A stretch of 41,986 nt of DNA, from the NCBI GenBank assembly GCA_945876925.1, contig CAMCQD010000001.1:1-41986 (forward strand), in the 5' to 3' direction. Source of the stretch: an uncultured Dermatophilus sp. (GTDB lineage: Bacteria; Actinomycetota; Actinomycetes; Actinomycetales; Dermatophilaceae). A program made the translations under genes and the position numbers. Of the stretch, positions 14,643 to 23,243 are shown piece after piece. The notes below the pieces were generated by a model, which ran no database searches, was not told the DNA's origin, and was given only the letters and a program-made list of their open reading frames with translations. Numbering within the stretch: position 1 is the first letter of the stretch; each line of letters begins with the position of its first letter.

Positions 14643-15545
14643 TCACACTTGGATGAGTGCCCGGGTGGCGGCCTGCCCCGGGGCGTCCTGGCCGGTTCCG
14701 GGAGCAGGTAGCGGCTCGCCGTCCGGCGTGCCCGCGCCGAGCCGCCCGCCCGTGCAGGCTAAGGCGACGCCTGCGAGCAGGCCCATGCCGCAGGTGGCCG
14801 GGATGAGGCTGGGCAGCGGTCCGGCGGTGGCCACGGTCGCGGCGAACAGCGCCCAGCTGACGCCGCTGGCCGCGAGGATCACCGGCAGCAGGCTGCCCCC
14901 GGCCAGGTTGCGGATCGCTGACAGCACGATCGAGTGGCACACGAGGAACACCAGGTAGATGCCGAGCTCGGTGAAATCGTGCACCGGCCGGTCCCAGGAG
15001 GTCGTCACCATCATCGGCAGCTGCCAGGCGAACAGCGCCAGCCCCAGCACCACGGCCGCCAGCGCCGGGTGCATCCGCTGCTGCAGCCGGGGGAGCGCGA
15101 ACCCGCGCCAGCCGGTCTCCTCCTGCAGCGGCCCGGTGAACGCGAAGGCGAGCGCCGCGAGGGCCAGCAGCGCCGCGCTCCAGAAACCGTCGTGCCTGCC
15201 GGGAGCGCCGAAGCCGGTGACGTAGCCCGCCCCGGCTGCCATCGGCACGGCGACCAGCGCGACCACGTACCAGAACGGGTTGAAGCGCCACTGCACGATC
15301 CTGCCCAGCAGCCGGGCCGGCGCGTCCGGGCCGTCGGCGATCCGGGCGGCCAGCAATGCCGCCGCGAACGGGCCGGCGCACGCGCCCAGCACCCGGATGG
15401 CCAGCAGGGCGCTGGCAGGCAGGGTCACCCAGATGATCCCCGCCCCCGAGGCGGTCAGGTACCAGGGCAGCCACATGATCCAGGACCCGGCGAAGGCCAG
15501 TGCGAAGAAGGTCAGCACCGGGTATGTGCGCACGAACGTCGTCAT
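14643..15545 (-). CDS. CPBP-family intramembrane protease-like protein with incomplete active site
   Basis: A 300-residue protein with about eight hydrophobic segments. It carries the first motif of the CPBP/Abi intramembrane glutamic endopeptidases, EETGWRG (EE-x3-R, about residues 142-147), followed by FALPRLQ. The second motif normally contains His in F-x3-H; here it reads FAWQLP with Gln. The third normally contains H-x3-N; here the corresponding ILAASGVSW has no His. The protein may therefore be an inactive pseudoprotease or use other residues. The start MTTFVRTYPV at 15545 is preferred over a GTG nine bases upstream. No bacteriocin genes lie nearby. Family identity is secure from motif 1, topology and length. 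Confidence 0.8.
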   Translation of the reverse strand: MTTFVRTYPVLTFFALAFAGSWIMWLPWYLTASGAGIIWVTLPASALLAIRVLGACAGPFAAALLAARIADGPDAPARLLGRIVQWRFNPFWYVVALVAVPMAAGAGYVTGFGAPGRHDGFWSAALLALAALAFAFTGPLQEETGWRGFALPRLQQRMHPALAAVVLGLALFAWQLPMMVTTSWDRPVHDFTELGIYLVFLVCHSIVLSAIRNLAGGSLLPVILAASGVSWALFAATVATAGPLPSLIPATCGMGLLAGVALACTGGRLGAGTPDGEPLPAPGTGQDAPGQAATRALIQV

Positions 15546-15825
15546 CGGGGCCACCTCGCTGTGCCGGGCCGGATCGTCCGGGCCGGATGTGCCGATCTGG
15601 ATTTCGCGTGCCTTTCAGCATATTGCGCAGCTCCCGGCCGGGGAGGACCGGGGAGCCGTGGCGATCGGTGTGGCGCTGCTCACGCTGACGGCCGGGGCCT
15701 GCGGGGGCGAGCCGGCCGGCGCGGGCCCCGGGGATGCCGCCGGGGTGGCCGGGGCAGTCCGGTCCGGCGGCCCGCAGTCCGGGTCGTGCTGGACGGACCG
15801 GGGCCGGCACGGCAGGCTAGGGGCC

Positions 15826-16722
15826 ATGACGACCCCTCCGCGCCCGTTCGGCAGCGTGCTCACCGCCATGGTCACCCCGATGTCCCCCGGCGGGGAGGTG
15901 GACTACAAGGCCGCGCGCGACCTCGTCGAGCATCTGCTCGCCACCGGCCATGACGGGATCGTCGTCAACGGCACGACGGGTGAATCGGCCACGCTCAGCG
16001 CCGCCGAGAGCGTCGAGATGATGCGCGTCGTCGTCAGCCAGGTAGCCGGCCGGGCCGCCGTGGTCGCCGGGGTCGGCTCCAATGACACCCGTCACTGCCT
16101 GGAGATGACCGTGGCCGCCACCAGCGCCGGAGCCGACGGGCTGCTGCTGGTCTCGCCGTACTACAACAAGCCCACCCAGCGGGGCCTCATCGCGCACTGC
16201 GAGGCCGTCGCCGCCGCCACGACGCTGCCGATCCTGCTGTACGACATCCCCGGCCGCACTGGCATCCCGTTCGCCCCGGCGACGCTGCGCGCCCTGGCCG
16301 CGAACCCGCGGTTCGCCGGGGTCAAGGACGCCAAGGGCGACCAGTGGGCGGCCACCAGGCTCATGTCGGAGACGTCGCTGGCCTGGTACTCCGGCGCCGA
16401 TGAGCACAACCTGTCCTGGCTGGCCCTGGGGGCCTCGGGCATCGTCAGCGTGGTCGGTCACGTCGCCGGTCTGCGCTACCGGGCCATGGTCGACGCGGTC
16501 GACGCCGGTGACCTGGCCACCGCCCGGCGCATCCACCGCGAGCTCGTGCCCGCAGTGGATGCGATCATGAACACATCCCAGGGCGCCATCATGGCCAAGG
16601 CGGCGCTGGCCGAACTGGGCGTCATCCCGCACGCCACCGTGCGGCTCCCGTTGGTCGAGTCCCAGGCCGGGGACCTGGAGATCCTGCGTGCCGGGATGCG
16701 CGCCTCCGGCCTGCTCAGCTGA
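15826..16722 (+). CDS. dapA: 4-hydroxy-tetrahydrodipicolinate synthase
   Basis: Condenses pyruvate and aspartate semialdehyde, the first committed step to lysine and meso-diaminopimelate for the cell wall. Key features of the 298-residue protein are NGTTGES (residues 49-54) for carboxylate binding, SPYYNKP, the catalytic Tyr near 139 with Arg in LLYDIPGRTG, and the Schiff-base Lys near 167 in GVKDAKGD. The length is normal. The ATG at 15826 is family-like, although the frame is open upstream through a stretch resembling a lipoprotein leader. The gene stands alone, without dapB or ribonuclease J, so it may be a second copy or a relative in the same superfamily. Confidence 0.9.
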   Translation: MTTPPRPFGSVLTAMVTPMSPGGEVDYKAARDLVEHLLATGHDGIVVNGTTGESATLSAAESVEMMRVVVSQVAGRAAVVAGVGSNDTRHCLEMTVAATSAGADGLLLVSPYYNKPTQRGLIAHCEAVAAATTLPILLYDIPGRTGIPFAPATLRALAANPRFAGVKDAKGDQWAATRLMSETSLAWYSGADEHNLSWLALGASGIVSVVGHVAGLRYRAMVDAVDAGDLATARRIHRELVPAVDAIMNTSQGAIMAKAALAELGVIPHATVRLPLVESQAGDLEILRAGMRASGLLS

Positions 16723-16822
16723 GCGCCAGGCTGGTTCGCGGACGGCTACGTGGCGCAGGTCGCCCTGATCGGCTTGCCCTGCCCGGTGTCGCCCGCGGCC
16801 GATAACGGGCAGGATTACCGGC

Positions 16823-18139
16823 ATGAGGCTCTTGCTACTCGGGCTAGGATTCCGCGGCGACGTGGAGCCGTTCGCCGCCCTGGGGCGAGGGCTGGCGGCG
16901 GCCGGGCACGATGTCGCCCTCGCCGTCAGCGCAGACCGCGCCGGCTGGGTGCGCGAGAACGGGCTTGCTTGCGAGACATTCGGATTCGATGTGCAGCAGG
17001 CAATCAGCCCGGTCTCCGGGCAGCCCTGGCCGGAAGGTGCCCCGGGCGGTCACCGCGCCGCCCGGAAGGCGGTGCGTGCCACTAGCCCGGTCATCGCCGC
17101 CGACCTGGAGCGCATGGTCCGTCCCGGGGACCTGGTGGTTTCCTCGGCGCTGTCGTTCAGCGCGGCCGAGTCGCTGGCCCGGGATCGCGGCTGCGCCCAT
17201 GTCACTGCGCTGTTCTCCCCGGCCACGCGCGCCCGGCAGGCCTTTCCCGGGCTGCCGCCCCGCGGGGGCGGCCTGACGGCCCTGATCTGCGGGTCGCTGA
17301 GCGCGGGCCTGCTGGGGCAACTGCTCCGGCCCGCGCCGCGTAGCCTGCGCGCCCGGGCGGGGCTTGGCGGTGAGTGGATCCCGCGCCAGCTTGCCCGCGC
17401 CCCGCACGTGCCGGTGCTGCTCGCCGCCAGCCCGCTGGTCGTGCCGGACGAGCCGGACTGGGGCCCGCGGGTGCGGGTGACTGGCTGGTGGGCCCTCCCG
17501 GCCCCCGATATCGCCCAGGCGGAGAACGTGATCCCGTCGCAGGTGCGCGCATTCGTCATGACCGGGCAGCGGCCGGTGTATCTCGGGTTCGGCGGTACGC
17601 CGGTCTGCGACCCGGCGGAAACCACCCGGATCATCTGCACCGCGGTCCGCAGGGCGGGGGTGCGCGCGGTGGTGCCGCGGGGACCGCACCGGCTGGGCGA
17701 GGACGGCGTGCCCGCCGATCTGGATGGCCAGCTGATGTTCACCGGCGACCTGCCGCACGCGTGGCTGCTGCCGCGCTGCTCGGCGGTGGTGACGCACGGC
17801 GGAGCCGGCTCTGCCGGGGCCGGGCTGCGCTCGGGGGTGCCGAGCATGGCGGTGCCGTATTCAGCTGACCAGCCGTACTGGGGGCGCCGCCTGTACGAGC
17901 TGGGGGTCGGGCCCGAGCCGATCCCGCGCCCGCAGCTGACCAGCGAGCGGCTCGCCGCAGCGCTGCGCGACATGCTCGGCAATGTGCGGATGCGCGTGCG
18001 CGCGGCCCGGATCGGCGCCCAGGTCGCAGCCGAGGACGGGGTGGCGGTCGCGGTCGGATTGCTGGAGAACCGGATGGCCCAGCTCGCGGCCGGCCCGGCC
18101 GGCTCGGCAGGCGGCGCTGCGGCGGATTTCCCCGGATAA
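16823..18139 (+). CDS. GT1-family (UGT/YjiC-like) glycosyltransferase
   Basis: A 438-residue cytoplasmic glycosyltransferase with GT-B fold. The N-terminal Rossmann domain starts RLLLLGLGFRGDVEPFAALGRGLAAAGHDV, the usual acceptor-side opening. The donor-binding signature near the C-terminus is VVTHGGAGSAGAGLRSGVPS, then VPYSADQPYWGRRLYELG. This pattern fits sterol, antibiotic and macrolide glycosyltransferases that use NDP-sugars. The acceptor is unknown, and no natural-product genes lie adjacent. The start at 16823 is the first ATG and begins the conserved fold directly. Confidence 0.88.
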   Translation: MRLLLLGLGFRGDVEPFAALGRGLAAAGHDVALAVSADRAGWVRENGLACETFGFDVQQAISPVSGQPWPEGAPGGHRAARKAVRATSPVIAADLERMVRPGDLVVSSALSFSAAESLARDRGCAHVTALFSPATRARQAFPGLPPRGGGLTALICGSLSAGLLGQLLRPAPRSLRARAGLGGEWIPRQLARAPHVPVLLAASPLVVPDEPDWGPRVRVTGWWALPAPDIAQAENVIPSQVRAFVMTGQRPVYLGFGGTPVCDPAETTRIICTAVRRAGVRAVVPRGPHRLGEDGVPADLDGQLMFTGDLPHAWLLPRCSAVVTHGGAGSAGAGLRSGVPSMAVPYSADQPYWGRRLYELGVGPEPIPRPQLTSERLAAALRDMLGNVRMRVRAARIGAQVAAEDGVAVAVGLLENRMAQLAAGPAGSAGGAAADFPG

Positions 18140-18314
18140 CGCGCCGGTTCCCCGCATCCCGGGCGCTGCCGGGGCGCTGCGGCCAGGTGCCCCTGCCTGT
18201 CCCGCTGCCTGGCTTGCGCCGCGCCCTGTCATGCCCGGCGGGCGGTCCGCTGCGCCCGTTCCTCCCGATGTGATCTGCGTCCCGGATGATCGCGCTCGCA
18301 TGCCGCGCACGCTA

Positions 18315-18338
18315 GGGTATTTGTTAGGACAAATACCC
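18315..18338. promoter_or_regulatory. 24-bp operator-like inverted repeat before the alcohol dehydrogenase gene
   Basis: GGGTATTTGT and ACAAATACCC form perfect 10-base arms around TAGG. The element is AT-rich compared with its surroundings and lies about 90 bases before the alcohol dehydrogenase start, as expected for a dimeric repressor overlapping the promoter. No regulator gene is adjacent. Confidence 0.6.
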
Positions 18339-18427
18339 GTCGCCTAGGGCGATCGCGGGACCTGTCCCGGGCTGTCAGCTGCGGCGAGCCGCCGCTGGAT
18401 CCTGCGCAAACGATCAGAGGAGAGAGC

Positions 18428-19531
18428 ATGCGCGCCGCCGTCGTCCGTACCCACTCCGGTCCGTTCCTGGTCGAGGACCTGCGTGACCCCAGGCCCGGCC
18501 CTGGCGAAGTGCTCGTCAAGGTCGCCTCATGCGGCGTGTGCCATACCGACCTGCACGCCCGTGACGGCGGCGTCGCCTTCCCGGTGCCGGCCGTGTTCGG
18601 CCACGAGATCGCGGGAACCGTGGTCGAAGCCGGCGAGGGCGTCACCCGGTTGCGCCCCGGTCAGCGGGTCGTCGGCGCCTTCTCGATGCCGTGCGGCACC
18701 TGCGGCATGTGCGCTGCCGGACGCTATGAGCTGTGCGACGAGTTCTTCGCCCGGAACCGGCTTAAGGGCCAGCTGTACGACGGGACCACCCGGCTGTTCG
18801 ACGCGCAGGGCGAGCCGATCGCGATGTATTCCATGGGCGGGCTAGCGGAGTACGCCGTGATCCCCGAGCTGGGCGTGGGCGTGCTGCCCGAGGGCGTGCC
18901 ATTCGAGGAGTGCGCCATCCTGGGCTGCGCCTTCCTCACCTCCTACGGCGCGCTCGTGCACGTGGGCGACCTGCAGCCGGGCCAGAGCGTGGCCGTCATC
19001 GGCGCCGGCGGCGTGGGCCTGTCGGTGGTCCACCTCGCCCGCGCTCTCGGAGCCGGCCAGGTCATCGCGGTCGACCTGTCCCGGGACCGGCTGGACACTG
19101 CCCTCGAACTGGGCGCTACCGGCGTGGTGAACGGCAGCGAAACCGACGCCGTCGCCGCAGTCCGCGACCTGACCGCAGGCAAGGGCGCCGAGCTGGTGCT
19201 CGAGGCGATCGGTAACCGGATCACCTTCCGGCAGGCCACGGAAATGGTCGCCGACGGCGGCCGGTGCGTGATGATCGGCATCGCCCCCTCCGGGCAGACC
19301 GCCGAAGTCGAGATCACCCGGCTGGTGCGGCGCAAGATCCAGATCTGCGGCTCCTTCGGCGGCCGTCCGCCCAGGGACATCGAGCACCTGGCCGAGCTGG
19401 TCGCCGCAGGCAAGCTCCAGCCCCAGCGCCTCATCAGCCGCCGGTTCAGCCTCGACGAGGCTGATGAGGCCTACCAGCTGCTACATGACGGGAAGATCGT
19501 CGGCCGGGCGCTCATCGAGATGGGCGCCTGA
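18428..19531 (+). CDS. Zinc-dependent alcohol dehydrogenase (medium-chain dehydrogenase/reductase)
   Basis: Oxidises alcohols or reduces aldehydes with NAD(P). Catalytic zinc ligands are visible as Cys38 in CGVCHTDLH and His59-Glu60 in GHE. The structural-zinc cluster is CGTCGMCAAGRYELC (four Cys, residues about 80-94). The coenzyme fold has GAGGVGLSV followed by an acidic AVDLS turn, favouring NAD. The start at 18428 has GAGGAGAG upstream. The 367-residue length is normal. The operator-like repeat at 18315-18338 suggests induction by a specific signal, and a hairpin follows immediately, so the gene is probably monocistronic. Substrate unknown. Confidence 0.92.
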   Translation: MRAAVVRTHSGPFLVEDLRDPRPGPGEVLVKVASCGVCHTDLHARDGGVAFPVPAVFGHEIAGTVVEAGEGVTRLRPGQRVVGAFSMPCGTCGMCAAGRYELCDEFFARNRLKGQLYDGTTRLFDAQGEPIAMYSMGGLAEYAVIPELGVGVLPEGVPFEECAILGCAFLTSYGALVHVGDLQPGQSVAVIGAGGVGLSVVHLARALGAGQVIAVDLSRDRLDTALELGATGVVNGSETDAVAAVRDLTAGKGAELVLEAIGNRITFRQATEMVADGGRCVMIGIAPSGQTAEVEITRLVRRKIQICGSFGGRPPRDIEHLAELVAAGKLQPQRLISRRFSLDEADEAYQLLHDGKIVGRALIEMGA

Positions 19532-19538
19532 GTCACCC

Positions 19539-19585
19539 CGGCCGGGCCCTGCTGCCGCTGCCCGTTCGGCGGCGGGGCCCGGCCG
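19539..19585 (+). terminator. GC-rich hairpin after the alcohol dehydrogenase gene
   Basis: Perfect 11-base arms CGGCCGGGCCC (19539-19549) and GGGCCCGGCCG (19575-19585) begin 8 bases after the stop codon. There is no T-run, as is common for terminator-like hairpins in high-GC actinobacteria. Confidence 0.5.
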
Positions 19586-19653
19586 TCCGGCGGGCCGGGG
19601 GCGGAGCGCGCCCCGCTCCCGGTCACCGGGATCCGCGTGCCAGGCTCTCACTC

Positions 19654-19908
19654 ATGGCCGGCAACCCGTTCGAGGGCTGGCGCCAGCCGCTACCCTGGCG
19701 GCTGGCCGCGCGCGGATTCACCCCGCGGTTCGCCTCCGTCGCCGAGGGCGTCACGCTGAGCTACGTGCGCAGACCGGACCGGGGCCGTCCGCTGGTGCTC
19801 ATCCCGGCTCAGATGGCTACCTGGCAGGCCTACGCCCGGGTCGCCGCCGGGCCGCTGCGCGCCCGCCCGGTGATCCGGCCTGAAACCCGGGCCGGTGCGA
19901 TCACCTGA
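19654..19908 (+). pseudogene. Truncated alpha/beta hydrolase N-terminus
   Basis: The first about 65 residues look like the start of an alpha/beta hydrolase (VAEGVTLSYVRRPDRGRPLVLIPAQMATWQAYARVA). This corresponds to the first strands and the oxyanion-loop region, with PAQ replacing the usual HGQ/HGx. The frame then turns into unrelated sequence and stops at residue 85, with no nucleophile elbow, acid or His. A full protein of the family would need some 200 more residues. I read it as a gene relic, probably a deletion that removed the catalytic part. An expressed micro-protein cannot be excluded. Confidence 0.45.
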
Positions 19909-19979
19909 CCTGACCGGTGCTTGCCGGTGCCCGCGCGCGGCGATCCGGAACGGCGGTCCGGAAGGGGCGTTAGCGCAGG

Positions 19980-20306
19980 TCAGCGGGGTTCGATCTCGCC
20001 CATGGGGCCGAAGCCGGTGGCCTCCTCGGCGTCGATGTAGATGATCTGCGGCCGGGCCGAGACGATGCCGGGCATCGCGGCGATGAACTCGGCGAAGTGG
20101 TCCGTCTGGGTGTGCGCCACCCCGGCCTCGTGGCCGGTGTACCCCTCGATGCACACGTAGGTTCCCGGTTCGGCCGTGCTGCGGGCGAACTCGAAGAACA
20201 GGCAGCCCGGCTCGGCGTTGACGGAGGCGGCGTACGCGGCTGAGAGCTCCTCCCACTGCGCCTGCTTGTCGGCGCGGATCGGGAATCGCACGTTGATGAG
20301 GATCAT
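19980..20306 (-). CDS. Antibiotic biosynthesis monooxygenase (ABM) domain protein
   Basis: A 108-residue ferredoxin-like alpha-beta barrel protein of the ABM/YgiN group. It starts MILINVRFPIRADKQAQWEEL, continues with EPGCLFFEFARSTAEPGTYVCIEGY (strands 2 and 3 either side of the usual turn), and has FAEFIAAMPGIVSARPQIIYID at the C-terminus. The His in THTQTDHF corresponds to the position often conserved in quinol monooxygenases. Members are small cofactor-free oxygenases or stress proteins. The ATG has GGAGAG directly upstream. The gene is divergent from the MFS exporter 230 bases away; the 28-bp palindrome lies in that gap and could affect both. Confidence 0.85.
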   Translation of the reverse strand: MILINVRFPIRADKQAQWEELSAAYAASVNAEPGCLFFEFARSTAEPGTYVCIEGYTGHEAGVAHTQTDHFAEFIAAMPGIVSARPQIIYIDAEEATGFGPMGEIEPR

Positions 20307-20445
20307 GACTCTCCTTCGGATGCTTGCGTTCCCGGCAGGCTACCCCGGTGCGTGCAGGGACGCCGGCGCAGCCGTCCCGGGGCGGGCCTGCCCCTGCCGT
20401 GCCAGCACCCGTCCGGGCGTAGCGGGGGCGGTACCGGGCTGCCCG

Positions 20446-20473
20446 CCAAGTTTGGCCATATGGCCAAACTTGG
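20446..20473. promoter_or_regulatory. Perfect 28-bp palindrome, probable TetR operator
   Basis: CCAAGTTTGGCCAT followed by ATGGCCAAACTTGG is a spacer-less perfect palindrome centred between 20459 and 20460. It lies about 63 bases before the MFS exporter start. The TetR gene at the end of that operon is the likely ligand-responsive repressor binding here. Confidence 0.7.
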
Positions 20474-20535
20474 TTCATCCTGATCATGTCCTGCCCGCGC
20501 GCCTGCCCGCCAGGCCCGTCCCGTGAAGGTGCCCC

Positions 20536-22181
20536 ATGCCTCCCGTCCGTCGCTGGTCCGCGCTCGCCGTGCTGGTCCTGCCGGTGCTGCTCATCAGCAT
20601 CGACATGACCGTGCTCGCGCTCGCCGTGCCCGCGCTCAGCGCCGATCTCGCCCCCAGCTCCACGCAGCTGCTGTGGATCATCGACCTGTACTCGTTCCTG
20701 CTGGCCGGGCTGCTCGTGCTCATGGGCAGCCTGGGCGACCGGATCGGGCGCCGGCGGCTGCTGCTCATCGGCGCCCTCGCCTTCGGCCTCGCCTCGGTAG
20801 CCGCCGCCTTCGCCACCACCCCCGGGATGCTCATCGCCGCCCGGGCACTGCTCGGCCTGGGCGGGGCGACGCTGATGCCCTCGACCCTCGGACTGCTGCG
20901 CGGCATCTTCCCGGACCGGGCGGAGCGGCGCACCGCCGTCGCGGTCTGGGCGGCGGCTTTCTCCGGCGGCTCGGCCATCGGCCCGGTCCTCGGCGGTTTC
21001 CTGCTGGAGCACTTCTGGTGGGGTTCGGTGTTCCTCATCAACGTGCCGGTGATGGTGCTGTTCCTGGCGCTCGCGGTGGTGCTGCTGCCCGAATCCCGGG
21101 ACCCCGCGCCGGGCCCGTTCGACGTCGTCTCTGCGCTGCTGTCCATCGCCGGGCTGCTCGCGGTGGTCTACGCCCTCAAGGCCGCCGCCCGGGAGCCCGG
21201 CATCGGGACCGGGCTCATCGCGCTGGCCGGCGCCGGGATCCTGTGGCTGTTCGTGCGGCGGCAGCGGAGGCTCGCCCACCCGATGATCGACGTAGGCCTG
21301 TTCGCCGAGCCGGGATTCTCCCCGGCGGTGCTGACCAACGTCGCCTCGGTGTTCGCCATAGTCGGGGCGGCCTTCTTCCTGCCCCAGTACCTGCAGCTGG
21401 TGCGCGGCATGAGCCCGGCCCTGGCCGGGGCGTGGCTGCTGCCACTGGCGTTGGCGACCGTGATCGGCTCGCTGGCTTCCCCGGCGTTCGCCCGCCGCGT
21501 GCCGGTGCGGGTAGTGGTGGCCTTCGGGCTGATCCTCGCCGCTGCCGGGTACGCGCTGGGCACCCAGCTGCGCGCCGGGACCCCGCTCGCGGTGTTCGCG
21601 GTCATCTCCGTGCTGCTCGGGCTCGGGATCGGCTTCGCCGAAACGCTCACGAACGACGTCATCCTCACCGCCGCCCCGCCCGCCCGGGCCGGTGCCGCCT
21701 CGGCCATCTCCGAGACCGGGTACGAGCTCGGCGGCGCGATGGGCACGGCGGTGCTCGGCACGCTCGGGCTGGCGGTGTACTCCCGCCGGCTCGATGCCGT
21801 ACCGGGGGTGACCCCCGCTCAGCTCGATGCCGCCCGGGAAACCCTCGGCGCGGCCCACGAGATCGCCGGGACCCTGCCCGCCGGGGCTGCCCAGGCGCTG
21901 CGGGAGGCCTCCTCGGCGGCCTTCACCGCCGGAATGGACATCGTCATGGTCGCCGGTGCCGTCGTGATACTGGCCGCGAGCGTCATGGCCGGGTGCCGCC
22001 GGGCCCGGCTGGCCGCGGCAGCCCAGGCGGTGAAGTGCCGGCCGGCGGCGATGCGGCCGGGGCAGCGTCCGGTCCGGGGAGCCTGGCGCGGAACGCCCCG
22101 GCTCACCCCCTCCCGGCCGGTCCGGGGAACGAGGCCGCCGCCGGGCCACCGGGGAGCGGCGCGGGAACGGCGGGGTCGTGA
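20536..22181 (+). CDS. MFS multidrug exporter, QacA/SmvA-type (DHA2, 14 TM)
   Basis: A proton-driven drug exporter. The N-terminus has IDMTVLALAVPALSADL (the motif D1 region), LLWIIDLYSFLLAG, and motif A GSLGDRIGRRRLLLIG. RALLGLGGATLMPSTLGLLR and the GPVLGG motif C follow, the typical QacA/SmvA pattern. Hydrophobic segments continue to about residue 490. In the frame of the start codon no stop occurs for a further 1,000 bases. A neighbouring frame reaches TGA at 22179-22181, exactly overlapping the GTG of the following TetR gene, so the natural end is probably there. A one-base slip near 22030 would explain this (after RLAAAAQA). The core is intact, so function may survive. Confidence 0.85.
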
Positions 22182-22798
22182 CCGCCCGCCGGGCCCGGCG
22201 CCCGCAGCTCCCGGTCGCGCAGCGCCGGGCGGAACTGGCCGGGGCGGCCCTGCAGGTGATGCGCCGGGAGGGCGCCTGGGCGCTGACGACCCGGGCGGTC
22301 GCTGCCGAGGCGGACGTCCCGCACGGATCGGTGCACTACGCCTTCGCCTCCAAGGAGGCGCTGCTGGAGGCGGTCATCCAGGAAGATGCCGAGCGCGGGG
22401 TGGCCGCCATCCGGGCCGCCGGGGCAGCCGGGGGCAGCACGAGGGAGGTGCTGGCCCGTGCGTCGCGCGCGTATGCCGATTCGGTCCGGGCGGATCCGGC
22501 CGCCGAGCTGGTGCAGCAGGAACTCACCTTGATGGCGGCCCGGGACGAGCGGCTGCGCCCCCTGGCCCAGCAGAGCACCTCCGGATACCGCGCCGGCGTG
22601 ATCGGCCTGCTCGACGACCTCGCCGCCCGCTGCGGCGGCAGCTGGGATGCGCCGTCCGGGGTCATTGCCGACCAGATGCTGGCGCTGCTGTTCGGGGCCG
22701 GGATCGACTGGCTGGTCACCCGGGACGACGCCCGGTTCGATGCCGCGCTGGACGATGCCGCCCGGATGTTCGCGGCCCGGCTGCGCCCCGGCGGGTGA
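22178..22798 (+). CDS. TetR-family transcriptional regulator
   Basis: A 206-residue repressor. The N-terminal HTH spans about residues 18-62: AGAALQVMRREGAWALTTRAV, EADVPHGSVHYAFASKEALL, where SVHYAFASKE is the recognition helix and following turn. The C-terminal helical part (FGAGIDWLVTRDDARFDAAL) would bind a ligand. The GTG start overlaps the presumed exporter stop (GTGA), so exporter and regulator form an operon. It probably represses its own operon at the 28-bp palindrome 20446-20473; the inducer would be an exporter substrate. Confidence 0.88.
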   Translation: MTARRARRPQLPVAQRRAELAGAALQVMRREGAWALTTRAVAAEADVPHGSVHYAFASKEALLEAVIQEDAERGVAAIRAAGAAGGSTREVLARASRAYADSVRADPAAELVQQELTLMAARDERLRPLAQQSTSGYRAGVIGLLDDLAARCGGSWDAPSGVIADQMLALLFGAGIDWLVTRDDARFDAALDDAARMFAARLRPGG

Positions 22799-23166
22799 CC
22801 CGGAGCCCGGCCTGCGTGATCGTGCCGGGCCCGGGCGCTGCCCGGCGGCCCGGGGTGCCCCGGTGTTCCCCGCCAGGCGGCAAGCGGCAGGGGGTGAGGG
22901 TCCTGGCACCGGGGCGCACAGGTGAGGGTCCTGGCGCGGGAATGCGGTGGCTCAGTGGCGCGGGAGCGCGGGGCGCGGCGGCGTGCCGTTCCGGGCGGCA
23001 GCTGGCACCGCTGCGCGCCGGGGGCTGCGCCGTGAGGTATCCGGCGCCCCGGGGCTATCACCGTGGCGCTGCCGGGCCTGCGGGAATGTGCCCGATGGCG
23101 CGGGTCTGCTGCGCGGATTCCGCTGATACGCCGCGATTTCCGGCGCAGGGCGCGAGTTTATGGACG
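22799..23166. other. Gene-free GC-rich stretch with a short direct repeat
   Basis: I see no convincing gene in these 368 bases; open frames here read as low-complexity Gly/Arg/Ala/Pro sequence. A direct repeat GGTGAGGGTCCTGGC occurs at 22893-22907 and 22921-22935. Nothing else stands out before the palindrome at 23167. Confidence 0.5.
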
Positions 23167-23197
23167 GCAAGTACTTTCCAAATAGGAAAGTACTTGC
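23167..23197. promoter_or_regulatory. 31-bp inverted repeat, probable operator of the membrane protein/regulator operon
   Basis: Arms GCAAGTACTTTCC and GGAAAGTACTTGC are perfect 13-base complements around AAATA. The AAGTACTTT..AAAGTACTT core lies 47 bases before the next start and covers the likely promoter. The winged-helix regulator two genes downstream is the natural candidate to bind it. Confidence 0.7.
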
Positions 23198-23243
23198 TAT
23201 GGTGCTGATACCGGGTCGGAACCCTTCATCTCAGGGAGGAGTC

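Noticed and set aside
19690..22149. 819-codon minus-strand open frame antisense to the MFS exporter
   Set aside because: Low-complexity Gly/Arg/Gln/Glu-rich translation without domains; it is the antisense shadow of a convincing exporter gene in GC-rich DNA.
22182..23208. Continuation of the exporter frame to 23208 as a long C-terminal domain
   Set aside because: The translation is Arg/Pro/Gly-rich, overlaps a clear TetR gene and has no recognisable domain; loss of the stop by a frameshift is the simpler reading.
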